Shown here piece after piece: positions 17,451 through 26,233 of a DNA stretch of 64,000 bases (the first letter of the stretch is position 1; each line of letters begins with the position of its first letter). The stretch is from assembly GCF_900103695.1 (NCBI RefSeq), contig NZ_FNHF01000001.1:310001-374000 (forward strand). The letters are read 5' to 3'. The stretch is from Sediminibacillus halophilus. GTDB lineage: Bacteria; Bacillota; Bacilli; Bacillales; Amphibacillaceae. Position numbers and translations under genes: made by a program. The notes beneath the pieces are model-generated. The model was not told where the DNA came from. It ran no database searches and was given only the letters and a program-made list of their open reading frames with translations.

Positions 17451-19457
17451 TTACCCTTTAATGAGGCTCTCTGCCTGTTTGACTACATTTTCTACGGTAA
17501 ACCCATACTCTTCCAAAATCTTATCTCCATTAGCGGAAGCACCGAAGGTTTCAATGCCCAAGACTGTGCCTTCATCTCCCACATAACGTTCCCATCCGAA
17601 AGGTGAAGCCATTTCTATTGCCAGACGTTTTTTAACAGTAGACGGGAGAACTTCTTCTTGATACGCTTTATCCTGCTGCTTAAACCGATCCCAGGAAGGC
17701 ATGCTGACTACACTGACATGAATGTTCTTGTTTTTCAGTTCTTTCTGTGCTTTCACGGCCAGCTGCACTTCAGAACCGGAAGCAAGAAGCAAACCGTCCG
17801 TTTGGTCACCATCGGCCGGACTAATGACGTAAGCGCCTTTTTTGACTCCTTCGTATGCCTTTTCCTTAGTCCCGTCCAAAGTAGGAAGGCCTTGTCTGGT
17901 AAGAACAAGCGCCGTTGGAGTTTTCGTGGATTCTAACGCTAGCCTCCACGCAGCACTGGTTTCGTTTCCATCAGCAGGACGAATCACAGATAAATTCGGC
18001 ATTGCACGAAGAGATGCCAACTGTTCTATCGGCTCATGGGTTGGTCCATCTTCTCCCACTGCGATGGAATCATGGGTGAAAACATATGTTACCGGAAGGT
18101 TCATAATGGCAGACAACCGTACGGCAGGACGCAAGTAATCACTAAACACGAAGAAAGTACCAGCATAGACCTTTAATCCTCCGTGTAGTCCCATTCCATT
18201 TAAAGCGGCAGCCATAGCAAACTCACGAACACCAAACCAGATATTTCTGCCGGAATAGTTATTTCTCGAGAAATCCCCCGCGTCTTTTACATTTGTTTTA
18301 TTCGATCCAGCTAAATCAGCGCTTCCCCCAAAAAAGTAAGGCACTTTGTTGGCAATAGCATTGATTACTTCACCGGAAGAAGCACGAGTAGCCAGCTTAT
18401 CTTTTCCTGCCTCGTAACTCGGCAGCTCCCCTGCCCAGTTAGCAGGCATTTCACCAGCAATAGCTTGCGCCAGTTCTTTGGCAAGCTCTGGGTATTCCGA
18501 TTTATACTTATCGAAAAGAGCGTTCCACTCATCTTCCGCCTGTTTACCTTGTTGCACGATCTTTTGATCGAAATCCTGGTAGACTTCTTCCGGCACATGA
18601 AACTCATCATGCTCCCATTCATAAGCCTGTTTAGTTAGTTTGATTTCATCTGCACCAAGAGGAGCACCGTGAGAAGCGGATGAAGCAGATTTGTTTGGTG
18701 ATCCATAACCGATTACCGTTTTCACTTCGATCAATGTAGGCTGTTCTGTATTTGCTTTCGCTTTTTTAATAGCATCTCGGATAGCGGACAAATCGTTGCC
18801 GTCTTCAACCCGAATAACCTGCCAGCCATATGCTTTGAACCTATCATCTACATTTTCAGAAAAAGACTGGGACAACTCACCGTCCAGCGATATATCGTTC
18901 GAATCATATAAAGCGACCAACTTGCCAAGTTTTAAATGACCAGCCAATGATGCTGCTTCATGAGAGATACCTTCCATTAAGTCACCATCACTGACAAGAG
19001 CAAAAGAATGATGATCAATAACCGGATAGCCTTCCTTGTTGTACTTGGCAGCAAGATGTTGTTCAGCCATCGCCATGCCGACCGTCATTGCCAGCCCTTG
19101 TCCGAGTGGTCCAGTGGTTGCCTCTACCCCTTCGGTATGATGAACTTCCGGGTGGCCTGGAGTTTTTGACCCCCATTGACGGAAACCTTTCAAATCGTCA
19201 ATCGTCAATCCATAACCGGAAAGATGGAGAAGGCTGTATAACAGCATTGATCCATGTCCAGCTGATAGTACAAATCTATCACGATTGAACCAGTGCGAGT
19301 TCTTCGGATTATGGGTCATGAAGTCTGTCCAAAGTGTATATGCCATCGGAGCAGCTCCCATAGGCAATCCCGGATGACCGGAGTTCGCATTTTCAATTGC
19401 ATCGATCGATAATGTACGAATGGTATTAATGGATAGTTTTTCTGTTTGGTTTACCAT
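17451..19457 (-). CDS. tkt: Transketolase
   Basis: This 668-residue protein is a full-length transketolase, which uses thiamine diphosphate to move two-carbon units in the pentose phosphate pathway. Seen in order are [27 protein letters not shown], the cofactor-binding GDGDLMEG-like [22 protein letters not shown]-like [10 protein letters not shown] and [20 protein letters not shown]. The length is normal. Position between ynzC and sirA is as in B. subtilis. Confidence 0.97.
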   Translation of the reverse strand: MVNQTEKLSINTIRTLSIDAIENANSGHPGLPMGAAPMAYTLWTDFMTHNPKNSHWFNRDRFVLSAGHGSMLLYSLLHLSGYGLTIDDLKGFRQWGSKTPGHPEVHHTEGVEATTGPLGQGLAMTVGMAMAEQHLAAKYNKEGYPVIDHHSFALVSDGDLMEGISHEAASLAGHLKLGKLVALYDSNDISLDGELSQSFSENVDDRFKAYGWQVIRVEDGNDLSAIRDAIKKAKANTEQPTLIEVKTVIGYGSPNKSASSASHGAPLGADEIKLTKQAYEWEHDEFHVPEEVYQDFDQKIVQQGKQAEDEWNALFDKYKSEYPELAKELAQAIAGEMPANWAGELPSYEAGKDKLATRASSGEVINAIANKVPYFFGGSADLAGSNKTNVKDAGDFSRNNYSGRNIWFGVREFAMAAALNGMGLHGGLKVYAGTFFVFSDYLRPAVRLSAIMNLPVTYVFTHDSIAVGEDGPTHEPIEQLASLRAMPNLSVIRPADGNETSAAWRLALESTKTPTALVLTRQGLPTLDGTKEKAYEGVKKGAYVISPADGDQTDGLLLASGSEVQLAVKAQKELKNKNIHVSVVSMPSWDRFKQQDKAYQEEVLPSTVKKRLAIEMASPFGWERYVGDEGTVLGIETFGASANGDKILEEYGFTVENVVKQAESLIKG

Positions 19458-19528
19458 GTATTGTTGTAACCCCTTTCTGATTTACGGTTTATGTACACCT
19501 CATATCCTATAATGAAAAAACAAATCAA

Positions 19529-19575
19529 ACAAGCATTTCAGCATGTCCATTATAATTCCATGCTGGAATGCTTGT
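19529..19575 (-). terminator. Terminator after ynzC
   Basis: CAAGCATTCCAGCATG pairs with CATGCTGAAATGCTTG around a 13-base AT-rich loop, followed by TTTGATTTGTTTTTT on the minus strand. Confidence 0.75.
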
Positions 19576-19592
19576 CAAAAAAGGCTTGATCC

Positions 19593-19829
19593 TCAATGAT
19601 TGTTTTTTTCCCGATGTTTTAAATCTTTTACTTTTTGGGGAGTGACGTCCTTTCCTTCCGGATCAACCACTGTCATACTCTTGAATTGATTTTTAAAGGA
19701 TTTACGGACATTTTTTAAGTACTCTTCCCTCAATGATTGCTGCTCTTGTTTTTCTTTAGCAGTTAATCCTTCTTCCTTTGCTTTTTTAGCAAGCACATTG
19801 ATTCTATTCAACTTATCTTTTGAAAGCAT
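19593..19829 (-). CDS. ynzC: YnzC, UPF0291 (DUF896) protein
   Basis: This 78-residue charged helical protein reads LNRINVLAKKAKEEGLTAKE, LREEYLKNVRKSFKNQ and VVDPEGKDVTP, the DUF896 signature. In B. subtilis ynzC is in the SOS-induced yneA-yneB-ynzC operon; its function is unknown. ATG 19829 has AAAGGAG six bases upstream. A terminator lies between yneB and this gene here (19888-19921), so read-through or a separate promoter would be needed. Confidence 0.9.
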   Translation of the reverse strand: MLSKDKLNRINVLAKKAKEEGLTAKEKQEQQSLREEYLKNVRKSFKNQFKSMTVVDPEGKDVTPQKVKDLKHREKNNH

Positions 19830-19887
19830 AAGATACTCCTTTGAAATAATTTCTATTACTTGTCTTTCCATAAAACAGATTCATGAA

Positions 19888-19921
19888 ACAAAAAAACAAG
19901 TTCAGACAGAACCGAACTTGT
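19888..19921 (-). terminator. Terminator after yneB
   Basis: ACAAGTTC and GAACTTGT form a stem around GGTTCTGTCT, followed by TTTTTTTG on the minus strand. Confidence 0.75.
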
Positions 19922-19933
19922 CTTGTACATATC

Positions 19934-20632
<699 letters not shown>

Positions 20633-20650
20633 CTATTGCTCGTAAATTAT

Positions 20651-20743
20651 TTAGATGGTGACCATTGAATAATACATTAATCCTAAAGTCAAAATAAATA
20701 ATGTTAAATAGAAAAGGTCTAGTTTCGAAAGTTTTTGAAACAT
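20651..20743 (-). CDS. 30-residue membrane peptide under LexA control, in the place of yneA
   Basis: This short gene starts with ATG at 20743 after an excellent AGGAGG eight bases upstream and ends with TAA at 20651. The product starts MFQKLSKLDLF, has a hydrophobic helix of about 18 residues and ends MVTI. It lies first in the operon before yneB, directly behind two LexA boxes. In B. subtilis this slot holds yneA, a roughly 105-residue SOS division inhibitor with one membrane helix and a LysM domain. No LysM domain is present here. The peptide may be a new SOS-induced membrane protein or a reduced YneA. Function unknown. Confidence 0.75.
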   Translation of the reverse strand: MFQKLSKLDLFYLTLFILTLGLMYYSMVTI

Positions 20744-20765
20744 TCTATACGCCTCCTAAATAATT

Positions 20766-20779
20766 AGAACCTATGTTCG
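20766..20779. promoter_or_regulatory. LexA (SOS) box 1, yneB operon
   Basis: AGAACCTATGTTCG matches the Bacillus LexA consensus CGAACRNRYGTTCG in 12 or 13 positions. It lies just downstream of the promoter for the peptide-yneB operon. Confidence 0.85.
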
Positions 20780-20792
20780 TGTTTATAGTTAT

Positions 20793-20820
20793 ATTATATA
20801 CGAACATAGGTTCCTGTCAA
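20793..20820 (-). promoter_or_regulatory. Promoter of the peptide-yneB operon
   Basis: On the minus strand, TTGACA (20820-20815), a 16-base spacer and TATAAT form a strong SigA promoter. LexA box 2 fills the spacer. Confidence 0.8.
20801..20814. promoter_or_regulatory. LexA (SOS) box 2
   Basis: CGAACATAGGTTCC is a near-perfect LexA site placed between the -35 and -10 of the operon promoter, where binding would block RNA polymerase. Confidence 0.88.
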
Positions 20821-20829
20821 CATTTTTTT

Positions 20830-20843
20830 CGAACGAGTGTTTG
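20830..20843. promoter_or_regulatory. LexA (SOS) box 3, lexA promoter
   Basis: CGAACGAGTGTTTG fits the LexA consensus and overlaps the lexA -35, indicating autoregulation. Confidence 0.85.
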
Positions 20844-20869
20844 TATATACATGCCAGGCATGGTATAAT
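20841..20869 (+). promoter_or_regulatory. lexA promoter
   Basis: TTGTAT (20841-20846), a 17-base spacer and TATAAT (20864-20869) form a SigA promoter 37 bases upstream of the lexA start. Confidence 0.8.
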
Positions 20870-20905
20870 ATTCACAATAAATACTATGTCCGAGGTGTTA
20901 CATTA

Positions 20906-21529
20906 ATGACAAAACTATCAAAGAGGCAGCAGGCAATTTTAGAATATATTAAAGAACAGGTTTTGGATAAAGGCTATCCACCTTCCGTAAGGGAAATAGG
21001 AGAGGCTGTTGGACTTGCATCGAGTTCTACTGTACATGGCCATTTATCGAGGTTGGAAAAAAAGGGGTTTATTAGAAGAGACCCAACCAAACCGCGTGCG
21101 ATTGAAGTGCTCGATTTGGAAGAAGCAAACGAAATTCCTGCCGGGGAAGCCACTTTCGCTCCCGTTATCGGGAAAGTAACGGCTGGAATCCCAATAACCG
21201 CAGTGGAAAACATCGAAGAATATGTGCCTCTACCCGGCACTATCGCTAATCCAGATGAAAATATATTTGTGTTGATTATCGAAGGAGAAAGCATGGTAGA
21301 AGCAGGAATACTTGATGGGGACATGGTAATTGTCAAACAACAGCAAACCGCTCAAAACGGAGAAATAGTCGTGGCCATGACGGAAGAAGGAGAAGCCACT
21401 GTTAAGCGCTTCTTTAAAGAAAAAGACCATATTCGTTTACAGCCTGAAAATGCAACAATGAAACCGATCATTCTCGATAATGTTTCAATCCTAGGAAAAG
21501 TAGTAGGTCTCTATCGACATATCCAGTAA
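20906..21529 (+). CDS. lexA: LexA, SOS repressor
   Basis: This 207-residue repressor has an N-terminal winged helix-turn-helix ([20 protein letters not shown]) and a C-terminal S24 autoprotease domain. The self-cleavage site is Ala93-Gly94 (KVTAGIP), with catalytic Ser129 (EGESMVEAG) and Lys167 (EATVKRF). ATG 20906 follows GAGGTG; the longer in-frame extension upstream overlaps the promoter and is rejected. It is transcribed divergently from yneB and regulates its own promoter through box 3. RecA, which triggers cleavage, is in this window at 49138-50544. Confidence 0.97.
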   Translation: MTKLSKRQQAILEYIKEQVLDKGYPPSVREIGEAVGLASSSTVHGHLSRLEKKGFIRRDPTKPRAIEVLDLEEANEIPAGEATFAPVIGKVTAGIPITAVENIEEYVPLPGTIANPDENIFVLIIEGESMVEAGILDGDMVIVKQQQTAQNGEIVVAMTEEGEATVKRFFKEKDHIRLQPENATMKPIILDNVSILGKVVGLYRHIQ

Positions 21530-21534
21530 AAAGC

Positions 21535-21575
21535 AAAGAAAAAAACCAAATCTTGTGATTTGGTTTTTTTCTTTC
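21535..21575. terminator. Terminator after lexA
   Basis: AAGAAAAAAACCAAATC pairs perfectly with its complement around TTGT. A and T runs on both sides allow bidirectional use. Confidence 0.9.
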
Positions 21576-21619
21576 TAAAATGATTTTCTATCTATATGTG
21601 TGGAACGTTATCCATAAAT

Positions 21620-21811
21620 TTAGTTAGCAGTGTTTCGCTTTTTAGTTTCAGGAAGCGGAAATACTACCAAGAATGCGAAATACCCCAACAATAAAACATT
21701 GAAAACAAATAACCATATGGATGAAAAATCGTATATCTCTTGAAAATTCTTTGTGACGGCCAACACCAAAGCTGCTATCAATACAAAACCAACATACTTG
21801 ATAAATAACAC
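21620..21811 (-). CDS. Small two-helix membrane protein, unknown function
   Basis: The frame codes for up to 63 residues with two membrane helices (GFVLIAALVLAVT and IWLFVFNVLLLGYFAFLVVF) and a charged tail (PETKKRNTAN). No family is recognised. The start is odd: GTG 21811 begins inside the Shine-Dalgarno AGGGAGG, and the codon at normal spacing (21802) is ATC. It lies alone between the lexA terminator and the subtilase gene. Confidence 0.55.
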   Translation of the reverse strand: MLFIKYVGFVLIAALVLAVTKNFQEIYDFSSIWLFVFNVLLLGYFAFLVVFPLPETKKRNTAN

Positions 21812-21982
21812 CTCCCTCTCATAATTTTATTAAATTTCCAAGAAATTGTCCAAAGTTTTTTCCTGTTTATAGACTGCTCCTTTGTGTACTCTAATGAACT
21901 ACTAAAAAAAAATACTAAGGACAAATCGTTATTATGCTGGTAAAATAAAACTCTGTATTAATTAGTAAAGGAGTAATTGCCT

Positions 21983-23986
21983 GTGAATAAGTGGCTTTTT
22001 GTCTTTTCTCTGCTAATTATCCTCAGCTCCATTGATTTTATAAAAATGGACGGAGCTGTATTGGATAAGGAAGAAGTACTTATCCGTTATCAGAGTGAGC
22101 GAAGCAAACAAGAAATCATGCATGCAAGCTATCAAGTTATCAATCGATATGAGAATATTCCTGTCCTATCCGTTTTGATAACCCATGATAATAAAGAATT
22201 ATTACGAAATAACGATGATATATCCTACATAGAGAAGAATGCCATTGTTAAATTAACCGGAGAAACTGCACGAGAAATCAATCAAGCAGCTTCCGTTGAA
22301 AGCCAGTGGAATATGTATGCAATTGGAGCTCCTCATGCCTGGTCGGAAAAGACCACCGGAAAAGGAGTCGACATAGCCATTATTGATACTGGTGTAGCTG
22401 AGCATGCGGATCTTAACATTAAAGGTGGCTATTCAACAATAAATAATAGTCCTGAATGGGTGGATGATAATGGTCATGGTACCCACATAGCAGGAATCAT
22501 AGGGGCCAAACACAATAAAACTGGAATTTCTGGAGTGGCTCCGGACGCAAACCTATATGCTGTTAAGGCACTAAACCAAGATGGAGAAGGTAGTCTTGCC
22601 GATATTGTTGAGGCGATCGATTGGGCAATTCAGCAGGATATAGATATAGTCAATCTTTCTTTGGGAACTTCATTCAATAGTGAAATATTAGAAGATATTA
22701 TAAAAAAAGCCTACGAGGAAGGAACCCTTATCGTGGGAGCCAGTGGGAATGAAGGAAAAAAAGATTCAGTTATTTATCCTTCCAAATATCCGGAAGTCAT
22801 AGCGGTTTCTGCCACTAATAAAAATAACGAACTAGGTTCCTTCTCTTCCACTGGGCCGGAGGTCGAACTAGCCGCACCAGGTGTAAATATAAGAAGTACG
22901 TATTTAAATGACACATATGCTACCTATAGCGGTACATCCCAAGCAGCTCCGCATGTTACTGGTATGCTTGCATTGTTAAAGCAAAAATACCCAGAATTAG
23001 CATATGAGGGATTAAGGAAACTGGCTGCGGATTATACAACTGATTTAGGAGATCCTGGCAACGATGTCTATTTTGGAGCTGGTTTGATAGATTTTCGGCG
23101 CTCAGACCAGATTGCTCCTCAGGAGGTTTCTGATGTTGTTATAAAAGATAAAACACAAAGTTCCATATCTGTAATGTGGGAAAACCCCGAAGATACCGAC
23201 TTTAGAAAGACTAACCTATATTTAGACAGTAAACTTATTTCTTCCGTGCATAGTACCGAAAATCCGGTATTTACGTTTTCAAATATGGAAGCAGACAAAA
23301 CATACTTAATAAAATTGACGACGGTTGACAACTTTTCAAATGAATCAACAGGTATAACACTTACGGTTAAAACGAAAACAGAAACCAATCATGAGCTTAA
23401 GCCCTCCATAACTGAAAGCAATGGAGAAAGCAACTCAGAGAACCTTCCACAACAGCCAGAAACAGAGCAAATAGAGCAAGAAGAACAGTTGTCCGAAGGA
23501 GCGGAAGACGTACAAGGTACCACGAATAAGTCATTACCTTCTAAAAAGCAAAAGAAACCTGGCAACACTGAGAAAGTAATACAACCAACAAAAGAAACAG
23601 AAGATAAGGATCCTGGCAAGATAATCCAGAATCCAACTCCAAGGCTGGGACAAAAGGCAAGCGGTGGTAATCAACAGGATAATCATGAAAAAGTTGTTAC
23701 TACTCTTTCTGACTCTAGCGGATCGAATGCCGAACAAAACGAAGAAAAAGCTAAGGTTAGTATTACTTCTGAATCACCGATTAAGGAAGGATTAACACCA
23801 AAACGAGAAAGCGGCTTACAATCCGGAAACCTGTCTAAATCTACAGATGAAAAAGCTGCATCGGATGACACCCGAGTTCAAGAAAATGAATCTGTAAACA
23901 ACGAATTGTCTGGTCTTTCTAAATTTATCTATTTGTTGATAGAATTTATCTCCATCTTTTTCCGATACTTGTCTATGAGGATATAA
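21983..23986 (+). CDS. Secreted subtilisin-like serine protease with fibronectin type III domain
   Basis: This 667-residue protein has a signal peptide (WLFVFSLLIILSSI), an I9-like propeptide to about residue 95, and an S8 catalytic domain. Catalytic Asp is in AIIDTGVAEH (about 133), His in DNGHGTHIAG (about 164) and Ser in SGTSQAAPHV (about 319), with the oxyanion Asn in ASGNEG. A fibronectin type III-like domain follows (about 380-470), then a 160-residue linker rich in Glu, Ser, Gln and Lys, and a hydrophobic C-terminal helix (FIYLLIEFISIFFRYL). The end could anchor it to the membrane. GTG 21983 has AAAGGAG nine bases upstream. Confidence 0.9.
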   Translation: MNKWLFVFSLLIILSSIDFIKMDGAVLDKEEVLIRYQSERSKQEIMHASYQVINRYENIPVLSVLITHDNKELLRNNDDISYIEKNAIVKLTGETAREINQAASVESQWNMYAIGAPHAWSEKTTGKGVDIAIIDTGVAEHADLNIKGGYSTINNSPEWVDDNGHGTHIAGIIGAKHNKTGISGVAPDANLYAVKALNQDGEGSLADIVEAIDWAIQQDIDIVNLSLGTSFNSEILEDIIKKAYEEGTLIVGASGNEGKKDSVIYPSKYPEVIAVSATNKNNELGSFSSTGPEVELAAPGVNIRSTYLNDTYATYSGTSQAAPHVTGMLALLKQKYPELAYEGLRKLAADYTTDLGDPGNDVYFGAGLIDFRRSDQIAPQEVSDVVIKDKTQSSISVMWENPEDTDFRKTNLYLDSKLISSVHSTENPVFTFSNMEADKTYLIKLTTVDNFSNESTGITLTVKTKTETNHELKPSITESNGESNSENLPQQPETEQIEQEEQLSEGAEDVQGTTNKSLPSKKQKKPGNTEKVIQPTKETEDKDPGKIIQNPTPRLGQKASGGNQQDNHEKVVTTLSDSSGSNAEQNEEKAKVSITSESPIKEGLTPKRESGLQSGNLSKSTDEKAASDDTRVQENESVNNELSGLSKFIYLLIEFISIFFRYLSMRI

Positions 23987-23996
23987 AAGTATCCGC

Positions 23997-24016
23997 GGCC
24001 CTCTGTATAGAGGGCT
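23997..24016. terminator. Terminator between subtilase and holin-like gene
   Basis: GCCCTCT and AGAGGGC form a hairpin with GTA/T loop between the two converging genes. Confidence 0.6.
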
Positions 24017-24293
24017 ATTCATTTTTATTTGTTTTACCATCTCTTTTTTTGACAAGCTCGAATAAACCTGTACCTGCCAAACCAGCTATACCCCCTGCCC
24101 ACAGCCGTAAAACAATATCCATTTCACTAAATGGATAAGCGAGGACTCCAATCACCATCCCTATCACCAGGCTGATAGTTGGAATAATATTTTTGGGAAG
24201 AACAAACGTTTTTTTAACCAATTCAACTAAGGCGGAAACAACCGGAAATAAAATAGTAGCAAACATCAAGACATTTTCCAAATTAAAAATCAC
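24015..24293 (-). CDS. Phage-type holin-like membrane protein
   Basis: The frame codes for up to 92 residues with three hydrophobic segments (VLMFATILFPVVSALVELV, IIPTISLVIGMVIGVLAY, LWAGGIAGLAGTGLFELV) and a charged tail (KKRDGKTNKNE). This layout matches the Hol118-like class of Gram-positive phage holins. No lysin or other phage gene is next to it, so it is probably a remnant or has been reused. The start is unclear: GTG 24293 is part of the GGGGGG Shine-Dalgarno, and TTG 24281 is the next usual start. Confidence 0.65.
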   Translation of the reverse strand: MIFNLENVLMFATILFPVVSALVELVKKTFVLPKNIIPTISLVIGMVIGVLAYPFSEMDIVLRLWAGGIAGLAGTGLFELVKKRDGKTNKNE

Positions 24294-24307
24294 CCCCCTT
24301 ATTATAA

Positions 24308-24540
24308 TTATCTTATGACATTATCAACCATTGTAGAAGCAGATCCATGAACTGCTTGACTTATGGTCTTCATGACAATAATTCTTATCAATACGTCTCT
24401 TACTTCTTGCATTAACTTCCACTGATCAATACTGTCTTTATCAAGTACAGCTTCTGGTCTTCTATCCTGCTGACTAATTCATAGAGTACAATAAACATTT
24501 TTGCACAGGCAGCAACCATGACAACAAGATATGTTTCTTT
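24308..24540 (-). pseudogene. Decayed small gene upstream of the holin-like gene
   Basis: On the minus strand a coherent stretch reads DKDSIDQWKLMQEVRDVLIR, continues to TMVDNVIR and stops at 24308. The N-terminal part (VVMVAACAKMFIVLYELV) is in another frame, so one frameshift separates a hydrophobic start from a helical end. It ends 15 bases before the holin-like gene. The family is not recognised. The 24294-24627 gap holds nothing else except the hairpin at 24552. Confidence 0.4.
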
Positions 24541-24551
24541 GTAAGCAAAAG

Positions 24552-24578
24552 AAGGTTGCCATAGTGGCAACCTTTTTG
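24552..24578. terminator. Terminator after the lipoprotein gene
   Basis: AAGGTTGCCA and TGGCAACCTT (10 bp, perfect) surround TAG. T-runs are present on both strands. Confidence 0.8.
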
Positions 24579-24627
24579 GATTTGGAAATTATTCAACAAA
24601 TTTATACGAATAGCGTTCGTTAGACTA

Positions 24628-25095
24628 TTACTCTTTTTTATTTATTAGTTGTTTTTCTTTCCATTCATGTGAATTCAAAAAATCCACCATTTTGTTTGTA
24701 TCTTTAAAAATTTTAGTTGTGAATTTATCTACTTTCCACTCCCCTTCCGATATCTTTAAACTAACATCAACTAATTGGGTAAAAGCAGGACTAAACAATT
24801 GGAATTTTAAATGGTTAGAATCATCCTTATTGGAGATTTTTCGATACGCAATTGAAAATTTGTTTTTAAAATCTTCCCTTAATTTTTCATCAATTTTACT
24901 GGATTCTTTTTGTAACTTTTTCTTAGGAATATTTACGGTTAATTCTTGAGCAGCGTCAAAATTTTGCAATAAAAAAGTTTCTTTATAAAACTTATACATA
25001 ACATTTTTATAACCACTTTCTTCCGCATCTTCTCCGCAACTGCTTACAAAAAACAAACTAACCATAGTAAAAACAATCATTATCCTTTTTTTCAT
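24628..25095 (-). CDS. Putative lipoprotein of unknown function
   Basis: This 155-residue protein has a lipoprotein signal (MKKRIMIVFTMVSLFFVSSC) with Cys20 as the likely lipidated residue. The mature part alternates charged helices and short strands (FSPAFTQLVDVSLKISEGEW), resembling small NTF2-like or DUF4878-like secreted proteins, but no family is certain. It lies 16 bases after a decayed secreted-protein gene, so it may be the surviving member of a three-gene operon. Base composition is AT-rich compared with the core genes. Confidence 0.7.
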   Translation of the reverse strand: MKKRIMIVFTMVSLFFVSSCGEDAEESGYKNVMYKFYKETFLLQNFDAAQELTVNIPKKKLQKESSKIDEKLREDFKNKFSIAYRKISNKDDSNHLKFQLFSPAFTQLVDVSLKISEGEWKVDKFTTKIFKDTNKMVDFLNSHEWKEKQLINKKE

Positions 25096-25110
25096 AAGTA
25101 ACTTACAACC

Positions 25111-25770
25111 CTACTTTGTCATTAATTCAACATTTGCGTTTTCAACTAATTTTAATTGGTATTCTTTCCATGCCTGTGTAATTCTTCTAAATCAGTACCT
25201 TTAGAAAAAGGCTCCAAAATTTCAGTGGTGTTATTAGTTTTGTCTTTTGATTTTTGCTGGCTCACAAATTGTTTCTTTAATTCCATTTCTGAAAGTATAT
25301 TTTGGTATTTCTTCAACTGCGTATTTGTCCCAATATTCTTTTTCGGAAATATCTAATGATTTAATGTAATCTTGAAAAAATTTATGGGTTTCCTGGATCT
25401 TTATCGTTGTTGCTATTCGAATTTCTTTTTAACCTCTGGGACAATGCTTTTTGTTCTCATACTGACTTAATAAATTCTTTCTCTATTTTTTTATCTGAAG
25501 TTTTTCTTGTCCATTTGCTGTTTTAATTAAATTCATAATTCTTTTAAATTTCCTTGAGGGTAATTTCCTCATTATTAATTTTCATAAATAATTTATTGGA
25601 GCCTTTTTCAATCTTGCGCTTGTTGTTCTTTGAATTTAGTCAAAGCATAATTTTCAGGTGATTCAGCAGATGTGTTTTTCGAAAGAGAGTAAAAATTATT
25701 TGAAACAGCTAGGATAACTAGTAATGATAAAATAATTGAGGTAAGTATTACTTTTTTTAATTTTATTCAA
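25111..25770 (-). pseudogene. Decayed secreted foldase-like (PrsA/SurA-type) gene
   Basis: Reading the minus strand across several frames gives a signal-peptide-like start (VILTSIILSLLVILAVS). It is followed by MKINNEEITL, FFQDYIKSL then DISEKEYWDKYA, LKKQFVSQQKSKDKTN and an end VENANVELMTK with stop TAG at 25111. The order recalls the N-terminal chaperone region of SurA/PrsA-like secreted proteins. At least five frameshifts or stops break it, including one in a poly-A run near the start. No intact frame longer than about 60 codons remains. Confidence 0.6.
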
Positions 25771-25772
25771 AA

Positions 25773-26030
25773 TTAGTTCACCACACTTACATTTGTGTCT
25801 ACAGAGAATGAGGCAGGGTACGTTTCTGAGCTAATAAATATGGCGTTTCCTACCCCTTTATAAGTAGCAGATGAAGATAGATTGCTGTCAAGGTTTGCAT
25901 GGTAAGCATCGATAACTTCATTAGCAGCATCTATATAGTCAGAATGATAACTAAGCTTATAGGTAGATAGTAAGACCCCTTTTTGTAGTACTTAATTGTA
26001 ACAGTTTTCCAGGTAGCTATCAAATTACCA
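25773..26030 (-). pseudogene. C-terminal fragment of a secreted protein, broken
   Basis: A coherent 70-residue stretch on the minus strand reads STYKLSYHSDYIDAANEVID, YKGVGNAIFISSETYPASFS and ends VSVVN with TAA at 25775-25773. An upstream piece (ATWKTVTIKYYKKG) is in another frame, so a frameshift in the A/G-rich run near 25975 separates them. It stops three bases before the next decayed gene, as in an operon. The family is not recognised. Confidence 0.45.
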
Positions 26031-26128
26031 ATGATGTATATTCTCTTATTTCCAAACCGCTGGATGAAAGATCGATGGCAAAATATGAAACTTACTTTAA
26101 TCAAATCACATCTTCAAAGGGGGATTAA
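25997..26128 (+). pseudogene. Possible plus-strand gene fragment
   Basis: A 43-codon stretch on the plus strand reads SYQITNDVYSLISKPLDERS then AKYETYFNQITSSKGD and stops with TAA at 26126. The composition looks protein-like, but there is no start codon with a ribosome-binding site and no recognised family. It overlaps a fragment on the other strand by about 35 bases. Confidence 0.25.
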
Positions 26129-26190
26129 TTTTTGTGGATGTATCGTGGGTGCTGTTGTGGGTGGCCAAAAAGGACGCTTTGGCGAAGCAT

Positions 26191-26227
26191 AAAAAGAAAT
26201 CCCCTGACGCTTGTGCGCCAAGGGTTT
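26191..26227 (-). terminator. Terminator after glnA
   Basis: AAACCCTTGGCGC pairs with GCGTCAGGGG (two G-U pairs) around ACAA, followed by TTTCTTTTT on the minus strand. Confidence 0.75.
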
Positions 26228-26233
26228 GATTGA

